Assembly (NCBI GenBank): GCA_015501595.1
Contig: JADNRX010000096.1
Coordinates: 62,001 to 126,000, forward strand
Length of the DNA stretch: 64,000 nucleotides
Origin: Hymenopellis radicata
Taxonomy: Eukaryota > Basidiomycota > Agaricomycetes > Agaricales > Physalacriaceae
Direction of reading: 5' to 3'
Shown here: in pieces, positions 11,988 through 23,770 of the stretch
How positions within the stretch are numbered: position 1 is the first letter of the stretch
Layout: each line of letters starts with the position of its first letter
Position numbers and translations under genes: made by a program
Notes under the pieces: generated by a model
What the model was told of the DNA's origin: nothing
Seen by the model: only the letters and a program-made list of their open reading frames with translations
The model's database searches: none

Positions 11988-12378
11988 GGCTGGGGGCGAC
12001 ACGTTGTGCAACCATCCTCAACAGTTACTTAACATGCACACGCTGTTTACTGCACCCATCAGAAGGTCTAGAAAGACAAAGGGTGACAATTACTTACCGA
12101 GCCGATGATTCCGTTGAAAACCTCATGCTTCATATGGAAGGACGTATGGAGTGTGTCGAATTTCGCAGAACATAACTTTCCTGCCAGAACACACCAGGAT
12201 AAGGAACGTGGAATCACACGTTCATTTGTCTCCACATGTTACAGTTGCGGACTTGATGGCGTCTCGCGAAGGCTCCGGAAATTCGCCGATATCCTATGCT
12301 CTGCGTATGCTCTGTATTAGTACTTGTAATCCCAAAATCCAAGAAGCGTCACGAGCTGTATTTCAACGGGTATAGAGA
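11988..12378. other. intergenic between GMC and DUF6534 genes
   Basis: About 390 bp separates the GMC start from the 3' end of the next minus-strand gene. It should hold the GMC promoter; no clear TATA box is seen. Confidence 0.4.
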
Positions 12379-13998
12379 TTAACATTCACGGCACTGTTGG
12401 ACTGCGAACTCTTCCGTCGTCTGTCTTATGGTAATCATGACCACTGGAAGGGATGTCTGTATCGCTGCGGCAATGTCTATGCTTCGAAGGTCCATATCGG
12501 GGACACTGTGATTGTTGAATCTCAATGTTGACACCGCAGTGCCTTGAAAATCCGGAAAGGTACGCAGGGTGCCAACGGAGAAAATATCGATCGTCCTACT
12601 TCTACGATGCGTGGCGCGCGCGTTCAGATTTGCTAGTAAGGCGTTTGAATACCTATAAAATGTTAAACGTCCGTCTAGGTTGCTACGGTGACGACGAACA
12701 TCTTTGCTAGGACGAACCCACTGTATACACTGAGATGAGGAACGAACACGTAAGAGAAGGAACTCACGGTATTTCGTGGAACTCGTAGTCACGCCAGGCG
12801 ACGAGTAGAACGAGTTCAATGGCTGCGACAACCGAAGTCAGGAGACCGGTCTGCACACTCAAGAAGATGAGTCTGGTTAACAGTGTGTTTGTACGATTGA
12901 AATTGGTTTTAGCTCGAGCACTGAAAAGCTAGGTACTGTCAGCAACCGTCGTTTCCACAGCGTTTCACAGCTTACAAGGTAGAACATTGATAGGGTAATG
13001 ATCAAATCACAAAGAAGGGCACCGCCAATCCAGACCTGTCGCGTTCTCAGATCAAGCTTAGAATGCGGCCAGCAACATTTTTACCACACAGCCTGTGAAT
13101 ACCTCAGCTAAGAAGGCTGAATCGTTTGCGATGGTAAACTTCGGAACATGAGTAACAAAACCAGAGAAAGTGAGGCAACAAACCCGAAGGCCCGACACCA
13201 CCCCAGCGATCGATTGTGCCAATGCGGTCTTGCGTTCTGTGAGTTTCTTGTACTATTGAGATAACTTTCAGACACGCACCGCTACGATGACAGCGGCTAG
13301 CATCGTCCCCAACCGGGACTTCTCCGCGAAGATCCAAATACGCCTGTTCAATTGTCGGAATGGTAGAGGAAGCAAGGCTGGACGCACCATCCAAAGAAGA
13401 GCTGAACGGTTCCCGATACTAGCGGCACTAGTCAGACAGGTAGTAGAGTGACATGCAGATTAAACCTATGGCAGATTCCGTTCATAATCGGCATACTGAC
13501 GGTAGACCACGGGCGATGGATTAGGACGTCCATCTCTCCCCAGCCCAGAACGAAGAGGTGGAATACAAGGTGAGTCAACAGAGCGGTTTGTGCGATGTCG
13601 GCGAGGAACACTCCATACACTATTTCATAAGGAGACGTGAGCTTCATGTACGTCCCGTAGCGGAAAAAGTCAGAACCTAGAACCCGAATTGTCAAGCGGT
13701 CTTGTCGACTGTTGACATGGTAGGTGTCTACCCCGTGATGTTAGTAGCATACAAGAGCAAGTATCGACTCAGGAACGGTCCTGACTTACAAACTTGCATT
13801 GTCAACACCCCCAAGAGGCCCCAGTTGAAGATGATACCCAAGAACTACGCGGGGCATACGGCAAGACGGTGAGACCACGATTCACAATGCTTGATATTCT
13901 TACCTGAGTAAGTAGACTGTCAAAAACAGATAAGGCTTAAATTTAAATGTATTTCTGGAGGAGAGGACATACTAGGAAATGACGGTGTTAGAGGGCAT
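12379..13998 (-). CDS. DUF6534 multi-pass membrane protein
   Basis: Exons read from ATG at 13998 (MPSNTVIS). A small exon joins to FLGIIFNWGLLGVLTMQV, then a long exon includes YGVFLADIAQTALLTHLVFHL, followed by VQLFFGWCVQ, RIWIFAEKS, WIGGALLCDLIITLSMFYL and RTNTLLTRLIFLSVQTGLLTS. The end carries the diagnostic YSNALLANLNAR motif of the basidiomycete DUF6534 family (usual form KLYSNxLLAxLNxR). Six or seven hydrophobic segments fit a seven-helix protein of the plasma membrane or endomembranes. The C-terminal tail is polar and ends at 12379. Two middle exons (about 13100-13400) could not be joined with certainty. The function of the family is unknown; a second member lies at the right edge of the window. 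Confidence 0.7.
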
Positions 13999-14640
13999 CA
14001 AAGCACGTAGAGAGCGTGGAGGGAATGACCAGTGGAAGAAGGGGGACAGCTAGGTATATAAGCGAGCTGCAGGTGCGTCTTACCGTATCGCATCATCCTC
14101 GTCTCTATGCAGAAGCCAGTTTCCTCGTCTGTTGTTGTCTCACTCCATTCAGGGGATCCGGAGTCGAATGAATGAGACCCATCAGAGTGTAGACGAATCG
14201 AACTCTTCATATGTTCAAGTGCCGAGAGGCCATTGAAATTTTCAAATCGCGACCGGATGTGTATACTGCCTCTCACGTTCCTAGTCTCTGCGGACACACA
14301 AGTGACGATTCGCGGCAGAAAGGTCGCACAGCAATATCGCTTCCTAGAAAGAAGCGGTCATATGCCCCGAGTAGCCAGAGACCTGCTTGACGTCGGCCTA
14401 GCCAAGCGGCATCAGAGACCGAAAAATAACGTCTTCAGAAAAGATCACGTACCTGTCGACGTAGTCAGTAGATTTAAACTATAAGTCGCGTCGACGAAGG
14501 GAGACATCACGTCTAAGAGCCTTTGGTCCCTAATGCCTACTTAAAAGCAGGAGGAACGATGAACCGACTCAACAAGGAAACCGAGGTCCGCCAAGTAATT
14601 TGTCAGCAGTTAGACAACACGTGCCCACTTCCTCGAGGCC
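13999..14640. other. intergenic; LINE insertion point at right end
   Basis: No coding sequence recognised. The right end (GAGGCC, 14640) directly adjoins the poly-T run that marks the 3' end of the LINE. Confidence 0.5.
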
Positions 14641-14663
14641 TTTTTTTTTTTTTTTTTTTTTTT
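14641..14663 (-). repeat. poly-A tail of the LINE (T23 on plus strand)
   Basis: An uninterrupted run of 23 T's marks the 3' terminus of the minus-strand LINE; host sequence resumes to the left. Confidence 0.85.
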
Positions 14664-15040
14664 GTGGAAGCATAGGACAGCGCAACGTACACTTGGTGAG
14701 GGTTACGGAGCCCGCTTTAAAGGCTGAGGATGTACTCAGATAATCTATATATGTATTTAAAGGTAAGTCATGGGTAAGGGAGCCTCCACCCTGAGAAAAG
14801 GCTTATGCCCGACTGGGAGGATCCAGCCAGTGTGGGACTCAACGCAGGCCGCCAGCGGGACGACCATGAGGGGGGGTGCGTATACCCACTAAAAACTCAG
14901 GCTGCCTTACCCATTGGGCAGGCAGAGCTCCCTCATCCCGCAATGTACCGACCAAGTAGTGGTCACCGTGTGCTCAGATAGAGCAGAGCTTCCGAAGCGA
15001 GCTTCCGAAGTCATTAGACAGTCAAGTCGAATTCTTTCAT

Positions 15041-17087
15041 CTATCCTTTCTCTCCACAAGTTCTTAATGTGAGCGCAGACAACCACTTTTCATGTGAGTT
15101 TTGATACACTATCACACGCTCACAACGAAGGGACCAGATGAGATGTGCAGACTCAGACAGTACAATCCTTAACAGACGTGTAGAGCCAGGTAAGGGCTTA
15201 CGCGATGAGGACTTAATACGAATCAAGGGCGCTCCGAGCACAAGGCCGAGGGTAGGCTGCCACCATTCATTTCTTCTCCTCCACACATGACGCGCCAGAT
15301 TCCAAATTTCAGCTTGGCCTGGGATCGCACATTCAAAAAGAATATGCGACATTGTATCTCACGATTGCAATGTTGGCAAAATGCACGGTCAGCGCAGCCA
15401 GGTATGTGTAACCACCGTCTTCCCAGTCTAAATCCACCATGTAATGAATACCACATCCACTGACGAACGTTGCGGGACAGATCTTTATGGTCTAATGCTG
15501 CCCAAATCGATGGCCAGTTTGGTCTGATACCAGATCTGTCCTCAACAGCTGACTGAACTATCTCTAGATTTCGTATACACGTCTTTGTTATGGTGAGTGA
15601 AGAGCGCTCAGCAATTAACTTGCACGCTACTCTTATTGACAGGCAAGACAACTTAGCTCCTGCAGTAACAGGCCCCAGGTAGGAGTCGGAGGGTACGATC
15701 CGGAACAGCAGGCAAGAGAGCACCCTGGTTTGCGAGCGCATCAGCACCATCATTTCCCAAGACACCGGAGTGACCTTTGATCCAGCGGAAAGCGGTCAGC
15801 CCACATCTTTTCCTCAGAGTAGCCACTAAGGACTGCATCAGTTCACGATTCTTAACACCCAACCATGCACGGTCTTCCCACTGGGGGAAATACACCGTCA
15901 AGGCATTCATCGCTAAGCGAGAGTCGGTAAAGTTGCACAGAAGAGACCTCGATGGGAGACAGATAAATTATATTGCATGGCATAAAGCTCGCCTACTGGA
16001 CTTGTCTGAGCAAGTGCCGTTGGAACGCGAAGTGCTATGTTGCGCGCATCATTTGGTGAGTGCCAAATACCACTTCCTGCACAAGCATTCAGTGAACCAT
16101 TTTGTGTACAGCTACCATCAGTATATACAACAACTTGGGAAGGGAAATGATCAGGATCAGGTGCTCGTATGGAAGGAAGTCTATGGGTTGCAAAGGCAGC
16201 AGCATTCGTAAACACTCGAAAACCATCAGTGACCGACGCAAGGGTAACGTGAGGCAGAAAACAGGCTGAAGAAGGGTCGTTATGGAGGAGGTCACGCACG
16301 AGGGTAACATCTGGCACATCAGCCTGTGATTCAGCCTCGAAATCGCGGAAAGGCGAGGGCGTCTCATTTTGTGGATTCCATTTTGGCGGCAGCCTCTCAA
16401 GTAATGAAATGGCATGCTGGACACACAGATATGGAGCAACACAACCAGCACGGCGGTCATCAGCACAGCTAGGACATCTGCATGCACGAGTTTGAGTATG
16501 CAATGGGTGGGAAATACGACGTACAAATTGAACAGCATCACATACGGATTAGATTCCATGGGTGAGCCTCATACATCTAGCGCGCTCAGTATTGACCCCG
16601 GAACGACAGTCAAGCGCGAAATGAAACCAAAGAGGCAAGGAACCACGTACATCACTAGAGGGCCAGAGACCATCGAAGGAGATACCATACTTTCGTGCGA
16701 CGCTTATCATATGTCTAACAGCTGGCGGAAGATGAGCATTTGGTCCCTTCAAGGCCACATTCCACCCTTGAAGAAACATGTTATCTATGTGAAAACTATT
16801 CAAGCGACGTCTGTCATCTGCGGTCATACTTAACTTGAGCAGCTCATCAGCTATAATCGCCCAAGGGGCACGGTCAGCCATTCGTAGGTAGGAGCGCAAA
16901 CGTACAAGGCTAACTGCATCATTTCGATGGGCAAGGTTGAGAAGATTCATGCCACCAGCGCTCCTTGGAGCATGAAGCGTTGAGATACTCACGCGGCCAC
17001 GACAGCTTGGGTCGCAATCAAACCAGAAGGCCACAATTTTATCATTCAATGCCGTAAGTACAGAATTAGGCATACCCTGAGCCATTG
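15041..17087 (-). pseudogene. LINE ORF2 C-terminal part: RT tail, RNase H, zf-RVT
   Basis: Begins with the RT connection segment MAQGMPNSVLTALNDKI and ...FDCDPSCRGRVS (about 17085-16980). After an in-frame stop near 16550 comes RNase H: VVYTDGSCTQNGS (first Asp), GELYA (Glu), TDSRLAMNAL (Asp, in another frame) and WIKGHSGVLGNDGADALA (His/Asp), 16150-15700. A degenerate zf-RVT follows (MWYSLHGGF, CQHCN..., then MSHILFEC, with CxxC-H-C ligands) and ends at 15041. At least three frame changes (near 15910, 15655 and 15345) and one stop make it non-functional. RNase H would remove the RNA strand during element copying. It continues the RT interrupted at 17088. Confidence 0.85.
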
Positions 17088-17105
17088 CATCAGTAAATCC
17101 CAAGG

Positions 17106-17250
17106 TATATAGCTGGGTATAGATGGTATAGAAAAGTTAAGAATGTCTAGAGCAACCCGATTTTGAATCTATACTCATCATATTTTCTCTATACTCGAAA
17201 ACTCACCTATACCGTGTCTATACTCACCTCAATTCTATACTTGTAACTCA
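17106..17250. repeat. left subterminal TATAG/CTATA repeats
   Basis: Seven or more copies of TATAG or its complement CTATA occur within about 150 bp of the left end; the same motif crowds the right end. Confidence 0.65.
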
Positions 17251-18899
17251 CAAGATGAAAACATGTTTTTGTCTGATTGGCCCACTCAGCCCAGTTGACG
17301 GAGTACCTACACCCTTTGCATTTGTCGCCCGCTGCTTTCATGCCTGCCGATGACCCCCCGAGCAATGGCGCGGGCGGCATCGACCTGCATGACTGCCAAT
17401 TACACATAGACTCCTTGAAGTAGGCACTACCCGTGTATACCATGGAGCAGTGCAATATTGGAATGCGAGGCGGCCGGAAGGAGACCGTGGCAAGGTATGA
17501 AATTGGAGCAGAGAATGAAGATGATGCCGACAACAGTTCTTGAGGACCATACCCTCACCATCGCGGGACGCGGCGTGGCAGAGCCTTCGGAAAAGTCGCC
17601 CGGTTTTCGGTGGACAGCGAGACGCAGGCGAGACGAATGTACTGACCGAGTACTGACTGATCACACGTTGTGGTCCGTGCACACGTCACTCAGCCGCGTG
17701 CATGTTGGCTTCTATTTTTTAGAAGTCCGACTTGCTCTATCTGTATTCTCTCCTTAGGCTTTGACTCGCCATTCGCTTTCCAGCTTTTTGGAGGACAACA
17801 CAACACGACCCGGACGATGACTAAGTAGTGAGCATCTGGGCGACGTCAAGCTAGACGACGACGCCTCAGCGACGACCCGGACGATTACCAACGAAGACTT
17901 GGATGAAGCCCGTCACAATGAGGACCTAGACAATGACCGTTGGGAGGATCCGACGACCGCTGCCCCCAGGCAGAGCGCGAACGGAGAGCGAGGACACCAC
18001 ACCGGACGGTACGATAGAAGACGGATCATACGGCCAACGAGTTGACGGAAGCACACCGAGGAGCAGGATGGACGGAAATAACATGTCGTCGCGGGACATA
18101 GGTGCGTCTTATATCCATTTTTCGCGGGACCAGGCTAATTAGGCTGGCAGTTGCGATATTAGTTGCGATATTCCACGTCTCGTTCCATCCCACGATGGGC
18201 AACATCGTCGACTGGAGTGCTGTAGCGGATGGTGCGCCCTACTACAGACCTACTTTTCTCATTGCTATACTGCGGCTTGCAGCGGCCGTATCACTGGAGA
18301 ATGTAGAATTCAGCGCGCTACCTAGTGGACTACATCACGAGGACGTTATGTGCGCCTGCATTACTCCTTCTCGTACACCACCAAAACGTCCTGACCTTGC
18401 CGTGAGGTTGATCGCTGAAGTTGATTGAGATCAAAGTTGATCGCATGGAAACGGTATGCCGGATGTTGCGGCAATGTTGCCGCCCAATGTTCGAAGTCAA
18501 CCTTTTAAAAACGTCTGGTGGAAGATTGGGAAATACGCAGTGGGTAACCTCATAGATGGTTGTGCATATTTGGGCTATCATCCATTGTAATATCATATTT
18601 ATTTCAAATTTATTCTCCCAAGTGCTATCTCGTGAGTCGTCCACACTTAGTTTGGTCACATCGCCCACCAGCGCGAGCATGAATTCCGTGAGCCGAGGTG
18701 TGAGAAATTGTCCAAGTCCATTTAAAACTCCGCCTCAATCAAATCGAACCAAAAGGCTTAATCGGGCAATATCCCTTCTTGCTTCCCTTCCACCTGCACC
18801 ACCTCTCCACCAACCGCAAGTCCTCTCGATTGGTCGCCCGCAAGGCATTAGAAGAGCCATACAGCAGGACGACTTGGAGGCCTTGACAACGGCTATTAT

Positions 18900-19520
18900 C
18901 TACGAGGGACGATGACTGCGCACATACGAACAACAGCACAGGACGGATGGAAGGCACATCGAGCGCTTACCGCCCAACCAGGACGAGGACCGCGACTGTG
19001 GACAATGACCACACCGGACCACAAGCAAATGGGACTCATTGGCGAGGACCACAACCACGAGGACTGCGACGTTTACAATGGCAAGGACCACAACGACGAC
19101 GTTGACGAGGATGAGAACATCGACATCGACGAGGAGCGCGACATGGCGATGAGACTGCGATCGTGACGAGGACCTCGACCAGACGGCAACATGGACGAGG
19201 AAGGCAACCTGAACGAGGAAGGCAACCTGGACGATGACGGCGACCTGCACGAGCACCGCAACGACCTGCACGAGGACCGCCAATGACAACGACGACGTTG
19301 ATGAGGATGAGAACATGGACAACAACCGCTACATGGCAATGAGGACCACGACATGGCAATGAGACCTGGACGAGGACGGCAACATGGCGAGGAGGACCGC
19401 GACCTGGACGAGGACGGCAACATGGCGAGGAACCGCGACCTGGACGAGGACGGCAACATGGCGATGAGGACCGCAACCGTGACGAGGAGCGCGACACGGC
19501 AGCATTGACGAGGATGGTGG
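18900..19520. repeat. GAGGAC-rich minisatellite
   Basis: Imperfect tandem units of about 24-39 bp built from GACGAGGAC, CGCGACCTGGAC and GGCAACATGGC. The clearest block is 19360-19480. Long repetitive frames here (VLVQV on minus) are a by-product. Confidence 0.7.
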
Positions 19521-19529
19521 TGATGAGGA

Positions 19530-20890
19530 GGATTGCGACGTACCCACAATGATGATGATGATCACGATACTGATTTTCGACAGCAAAGACGGCGGCGACG
19601 ACCTGTGTGTCCCGCATTGCAGTATTATAATTTGTAGTACATGTACCCTCTATTTAGTACAATGACGATGCCATATTTTTTATCCATCTGAACCACCCAT
19701 ATGACGAAAGTGAAGAATCTATTAGAGAAGCTCCTGATGTGATTGAAAGGAGTGTTAGCTAGATGTTGTGAGAAACGTTGCGACAACCTCACACTCAATT
19801 GATGTTAATTGAATCGATTAGTTGAGATCTGACAACATTTATCCAACATCTGACAACGTTGCCGGAGTGATGGCGCAAACATCTTTCCCGAAACGTCTAC
19901 AAAAGGTCATCCCAACTTGGCGGTGTAGGCTGACTAACACGCATGGTATAGATATTTCACGTTACCAGCTGTATTTTGACGACGAGCAACGAACGCACCA
20001 GGACACCGCGGCTCGCGACTAGGTGCTCTAGGTATTATCACACGGCGACCGACACGCACCCAGAGCAATCCTGCCGGACAACGACCTCATCGAGGACCCG
20101 ACGCGCGACCCGCTAGCAGTGCTCTTGACGTCGCCGCCAACACGCTCTCCATACATCGTGACAGGTGGGTTTCTCCCTACCACCACCATACCACCCTCGT
20201 TGACTCGTCCTTGCCTCTAGGTCCCCGCCTTAGAGCCCGTTTCCCATCACTTTGTACGCTATTATGTTGCTCTTCTTCCTGCCACTTGTTGACAATATTT
20301 CCAGACTCTTCTTGACTAAAGACCGGTAAGCGCCTCGACGTCGAAACTTGGCGCGTCTTGAAGGTCTCTCTTGGGTCTCTCTCGATGTTTCTCTGGCGGC
20401 ATTTGTTGTGCATAATCGCTGCATCTCGTGTATTCATTACTCACCTCATAATAGTCTTCAAGACTTGCCTTGATGCTGTCGGTACGACGACTTGCAACAA
20501 ACTTTGGGTGTTGTAATGGTTGGTTGTCGGTATGTTGTCTGTGCACCTTGTTTATCCCCAGACTTACCGTGCGGTAGATGACGACGCCGTGCTTAGACAC
20601 GCTCGCCTTGAAGGGCTGTCACCGGGGAGGACTCTGACCATCTCGTTCGATCCGCTTTGGCCTGCGCGCCACTGGAGAGGACTACTGCCACAGCGAGGCC
20701 AACGACCACAGCATTCGGTGTCAAGCCATCTCCCCGAATGGCTATTCCTCATGGTTTGTGCTTTATGACTTGTCCTTTTATTACTTCTTGCGTGTCTATT
20801 ATTGTCGTATACATGATATGGGATCATATGCTAGATAGATGCAATGAATCGTTTTGGTGCTCGAATAAACAGCGTGATGATCACCGGCAA
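19530..20890. other. unrecognised interior of the 3,989-bp element
   Basis: No transposase, and no host gene that I can name. Several Ser/Pro/Arg-rich short frames occur here and at 17.9-18.9 kb; they may be captured DNA but cannot be assigned. Confidence 0.35.
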
Positions 20891-21060
20891 TAGTATAGAA
20901 TCAGTATAGACATTGAAGACGAGAGTATAGAATGAGTCTAGGCCGTTACTATGTCTATACCACGGGCAGGTATAGAGGAGTCAAGGGCTACGAGATCCCA
21001 GTGGGGATCTATACTGCCCGGAAGGGGTATAGACGGTATAGCCTATACCGTCTACACACC
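20890..21060. repeat. right subterminal TATAG/CTATA repeats
   Basis: At least nine TATAG or CTATA motifs in about 170 bp next to the right TIR, including the short palindrome GGTATAGCCTATACC. Confidence 0.65.
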
Positions 21061-21076
21061 TTGTGATTTACTGATG

Positions 21077-22690
21077 TGTTCTAAATAAGGAACGACCACC
21101 AACTACTGCCTGCACTATCGTTGAACGCATACGAGGAGCTGGACGCATCTTGGACCAAGCAGCTAAGGAACACTGAATTTTATCAAGAATAGGAGACCAA
21201 GACTGAAGAATAGTGGTAGAGGAATCAAAATAACCGTGCCATGCACCCAGAAAGCGGACTGCTTCATTCTGAGCGGCAATGTGGACTGAAGAGGGAAAGG
21301 GTACTGAGTAAGGTGACACTCTTCGCATGCTGCAAACATCACGCCTGTACTGCAGATACCCAAACGGAAGGATTTCTGTTTTAGAAACGTTAAACCGTGC
21401 AGTTGAGGCCTTACACCATAAATCCAGAATGGCTTGCAAATCTTCGAAGCGATCATGCTCAGTTAGGAAGACAGTGGTATCATCAGCAAAGAGGGACACT
21501 ACAAGACGTTCAGCCATCCCTGGCAGCTGAATCCCATGAAGGTTCGAGTCACGAAGCATACACGCCAGCGGTTCAATTGCGAGGTTGAAAAGGAGACACG
21601 AGAGAGGATCACCTTGACGAACACCGCGGGTCACCAAGAAGGGGTCACTCAGGAATCCATTAACACTTACAGATGTGTAGGCATGTGAATACAGGCTAGC
21701 TATCATCTCAATATAGACATCAGGAAAGTTAGCAGTACGGAGAACAGCCCATAGATAGTCGTGATCAATCCTATCATAGGCCTTTTCTTGGTCAAGGCCA
21801 ACCACAACCCCATTCAAACCCACAAGCTCAGCGTAGGGTAAAAGGGTGTCTACTAACCAAATCTGTTCGAAGATACTTCTACCCTTCATAAAACCAGCTT
21901 GATTTCGGTGGACAAGGAAAGGAGCAGCTTTAGCAAGGCGATCCGTAAGAGCTTTAGTAAAAATCTTATAAGTACAATTCAACACAGTAATAGGGCGGTA
22001 ATTTTGCAGCATACGTTTGTCATTCTTTTTGAACAACGGACACAGCCAGCCATGAGCGAAATGGGTACCTTCAGCCACGCCATCCGATTGAACACTATTG
22101 TACAACATAGTCAACCATGCAACAATATCGAACTTGGAAAGCCTATGGGAAAAGCGCTCAGCGAGTTTCTTCCACAATTCAGTGGGAATACCGTTTGGTC
22201 CAGGAGACTTATTACGTGGGGAGTTCCTCAGAGCAGCTAGCACCTCTGATTGACTTAAGACTGCAGTGAGTGAGTTCCGTTGGGATTGGGACAGTCTGAA
22301 GTTCACATGAGAGAGCACGTCATCCATGGCTGTGTGCCTATCAGGAGGTTCAGGGCCAGGATCATGCTGAATATCATAGTAGTAGTCCTTTGCAGTATCA
22401 GCCATTTCGCGGGAGCGGTATACGGAACGGATAGGATCAGAGTTAGGGACTCTCAGCTCAGTAAACATTTCCTTCGGCCGGACTTCATCTTTGAGCTTCG
22501 AAGAGAACGGCCCAAGCTTATCTCCAAATACACGAAATTTTGCCTTGGAGGCTCGTCTTGTCGAGCCGTAGAGAAGGGTGCGCAGCCTCTTGATTTCAGC
22601 ATCAAGGAGGAGGCACTCATTTCGCTTATCTTGGTTTGACAGACCACCAGCAACGATGGCGGCACGTGCCCTCATCTGGAAAGGCCTATA
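21077..22690 (-). pseudogene. LINE ORF2 reverse transcriptase domain
   Basis: An open frame of about 530 codons. Seen in order: SPGPNGIPTELWKKL, WLCPLFKKNDKRMLQNYRPI (motifs 0-2), NQAGFMKGRSIFEQI, VVGLDQEKAYDRIDHDYLW (motif A with catalytic Asp), GVRQGDPLSCLLFNLAIEPL (motif B), SLFADDTTVFL (motif C, FADD) and FNVSKTEILPFG (motif D/E). This is the polymerase that copies LINE RNA into DNA at the target site. The frame is open but cut at both ends by insertions: the upstream EN part is beyond the 6,956-bp element and the downstream tail beyond the 3,989-bp element. After removing the upstream insert the frames are still off by one, so decay or slightly wrong boundaries are likely. Confidence 0.9.
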
Positions 22691-22749
22691 TGCGTTTAGA
22701 CGACTTAGGATAACTTAAAGTGCTTAAAGGCTGCAAAAGCCAGAAGGCT

Positions 22750-23000
22750 ACAAAGTTACTTTCGGAGAAGGTTATCGGAGACACGTACTCTAAGTCATCC
22801 TAAGACATCTCAAGTTACTCCTAAAGCTATCAAAAAGCTCTCTAAAGGCTGCACAAGGTATGTGTCTCTGAGAACCTTCTCCGAAGATGACTTTGGTATG
22901 TCTTTCGCTTACTTACAAAGCTATCACAAAGCTCTTAAAAGTTAGCAAAAAGCATGTATCTCAAATAACCTTCTCCGAAGATGACTTCACTATACTTTGA
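22750..23000. repeat. left subterminal repeats of the 6,956-bp element
   Basis: A GAACCTTCTCCGAAGATGACTT-like unit occurs near 22870 and 22970 and, inverted, near 22760, with many AAAGCT/AAGCTC stretches between. Confidence 0.6.
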
Positions 23001-23379
23001 ATGCTATCTACTTGCATCTTAAAAGCTAATCAAAAGCACTATACAAGTTCTAAGAAAGCTTCTTAAGTTTGATGCTTATATGAATCTTATCTTGCACATA
23101 TTGCTACAAAGCAACATAAAAATATGCATACTAAGCTGCTGAAGGTTCGAAACACACATACAAAGAAAAGAAAAAGCACATAATAATTGATAATTATATA
23201 CAGCAAAACATGATCAATAGCTACATTTAATCATTGTACATAGCATCTATGGACGTTCATAATTGTTCTTGGGGAGCTCATCCTCGGTGAGCGTGACATC
23301 ACGTCCTCAAGAGGGCTTGAGGTCAACCTGAGTAGGCTCATCATTATCCTCGGTAGGCTTGATGTCATCATCTTCAGAT

Positions 23380-23770
23380 GCTCGTCATTATCCTCGATGT
23401 GGTCGAGGCTCTTGCCCTTGTCGTAGTCCTTGTTCGTAGTCCTCGTGGTGTCGAGGTCCTCGTCGTTCGTGGTGTCGAGGTCCTCGTCGTTCGTGGTATC
23501 GTAGTCCTAGGTCGTTCGTGGTGTCGTAGTCCTGGTCGTCCGTGGTGTCGTAGTCCTCGTAGTCTGTAGTCCTCGTCGTTCATGGTGTCGTAGTCCTCGT
23601 CGTTCGTGGTGTCGTAGTCCTCGTAGTCTGTAGTCCTCGTCGTTCGTGGTGTCATAGTCCTCGTGGGCTCGTAGTCCTCATAGTGTCATAGTCCTCGTTG
23701 TGTCGTAGTCCTTGTGATGTCGTAGTCCTTGTAGTGTTGTAGTCCTCGTCGTTGGTCGAGGTAGTCCGTG
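23380..23770. repeat. GTCCTCGT minisatellite
   Basis: Tandem imperfect units of about 21-27 bp built from GTCGTAGTCCTCGTCGTTCG. The core GTCCTCGT is the reverse complement of ACGAGGAC, the core of the minisatellite in the 3,989-bp element. Confidence 0.75.

Larger units (their letters stand above)
17088..21076. mobile_element. TIR DNA element, 3,989 bp, inserted in the LINE reverse transcriptase
   Basis: Ends are inverted repeats starting CATCAGTAAATC (17088 onward, and the reverse complement ending at 21076), matching over about 18 bases with one mismatch and continuing more loosely to a TATAG motif. Flanks show a 2-bp TG duplication; removing the element plus one TG rejoins the RT frame as GRSLFRT-MAQGMP, matching the spacing of related RTs. 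The terminal 200 bp on both sides are packed with TATAG/CTATA repeats, as in CACTA/EnSpm-type elements that bind transposase in subterminal repeats, though the ends are not CACTA. No transposase was found, so it is probably non-autonomous. Confidence 0.75.

Noticed and set aside
14628..14640. CCTCGAGGCC left of the poly-T and again near 35890 as a LINE target duplication
   Set aside because: The core is a palindrome likely to recur by chance, the copies differ in flanking bases, and it would place the LINE 5' end beyond an independent SINE-like tail.
19140..19520. CRISPR-like regular repeats
   Set aside because: Units are imperfect and contiguous with no unique spacers; a eukaryotic minisatellite.
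18900..19617. Several long minus-strand frames (VLVQV repeats)
   Set aside because: Produced by the minisatellite; same repeat read in all frames.
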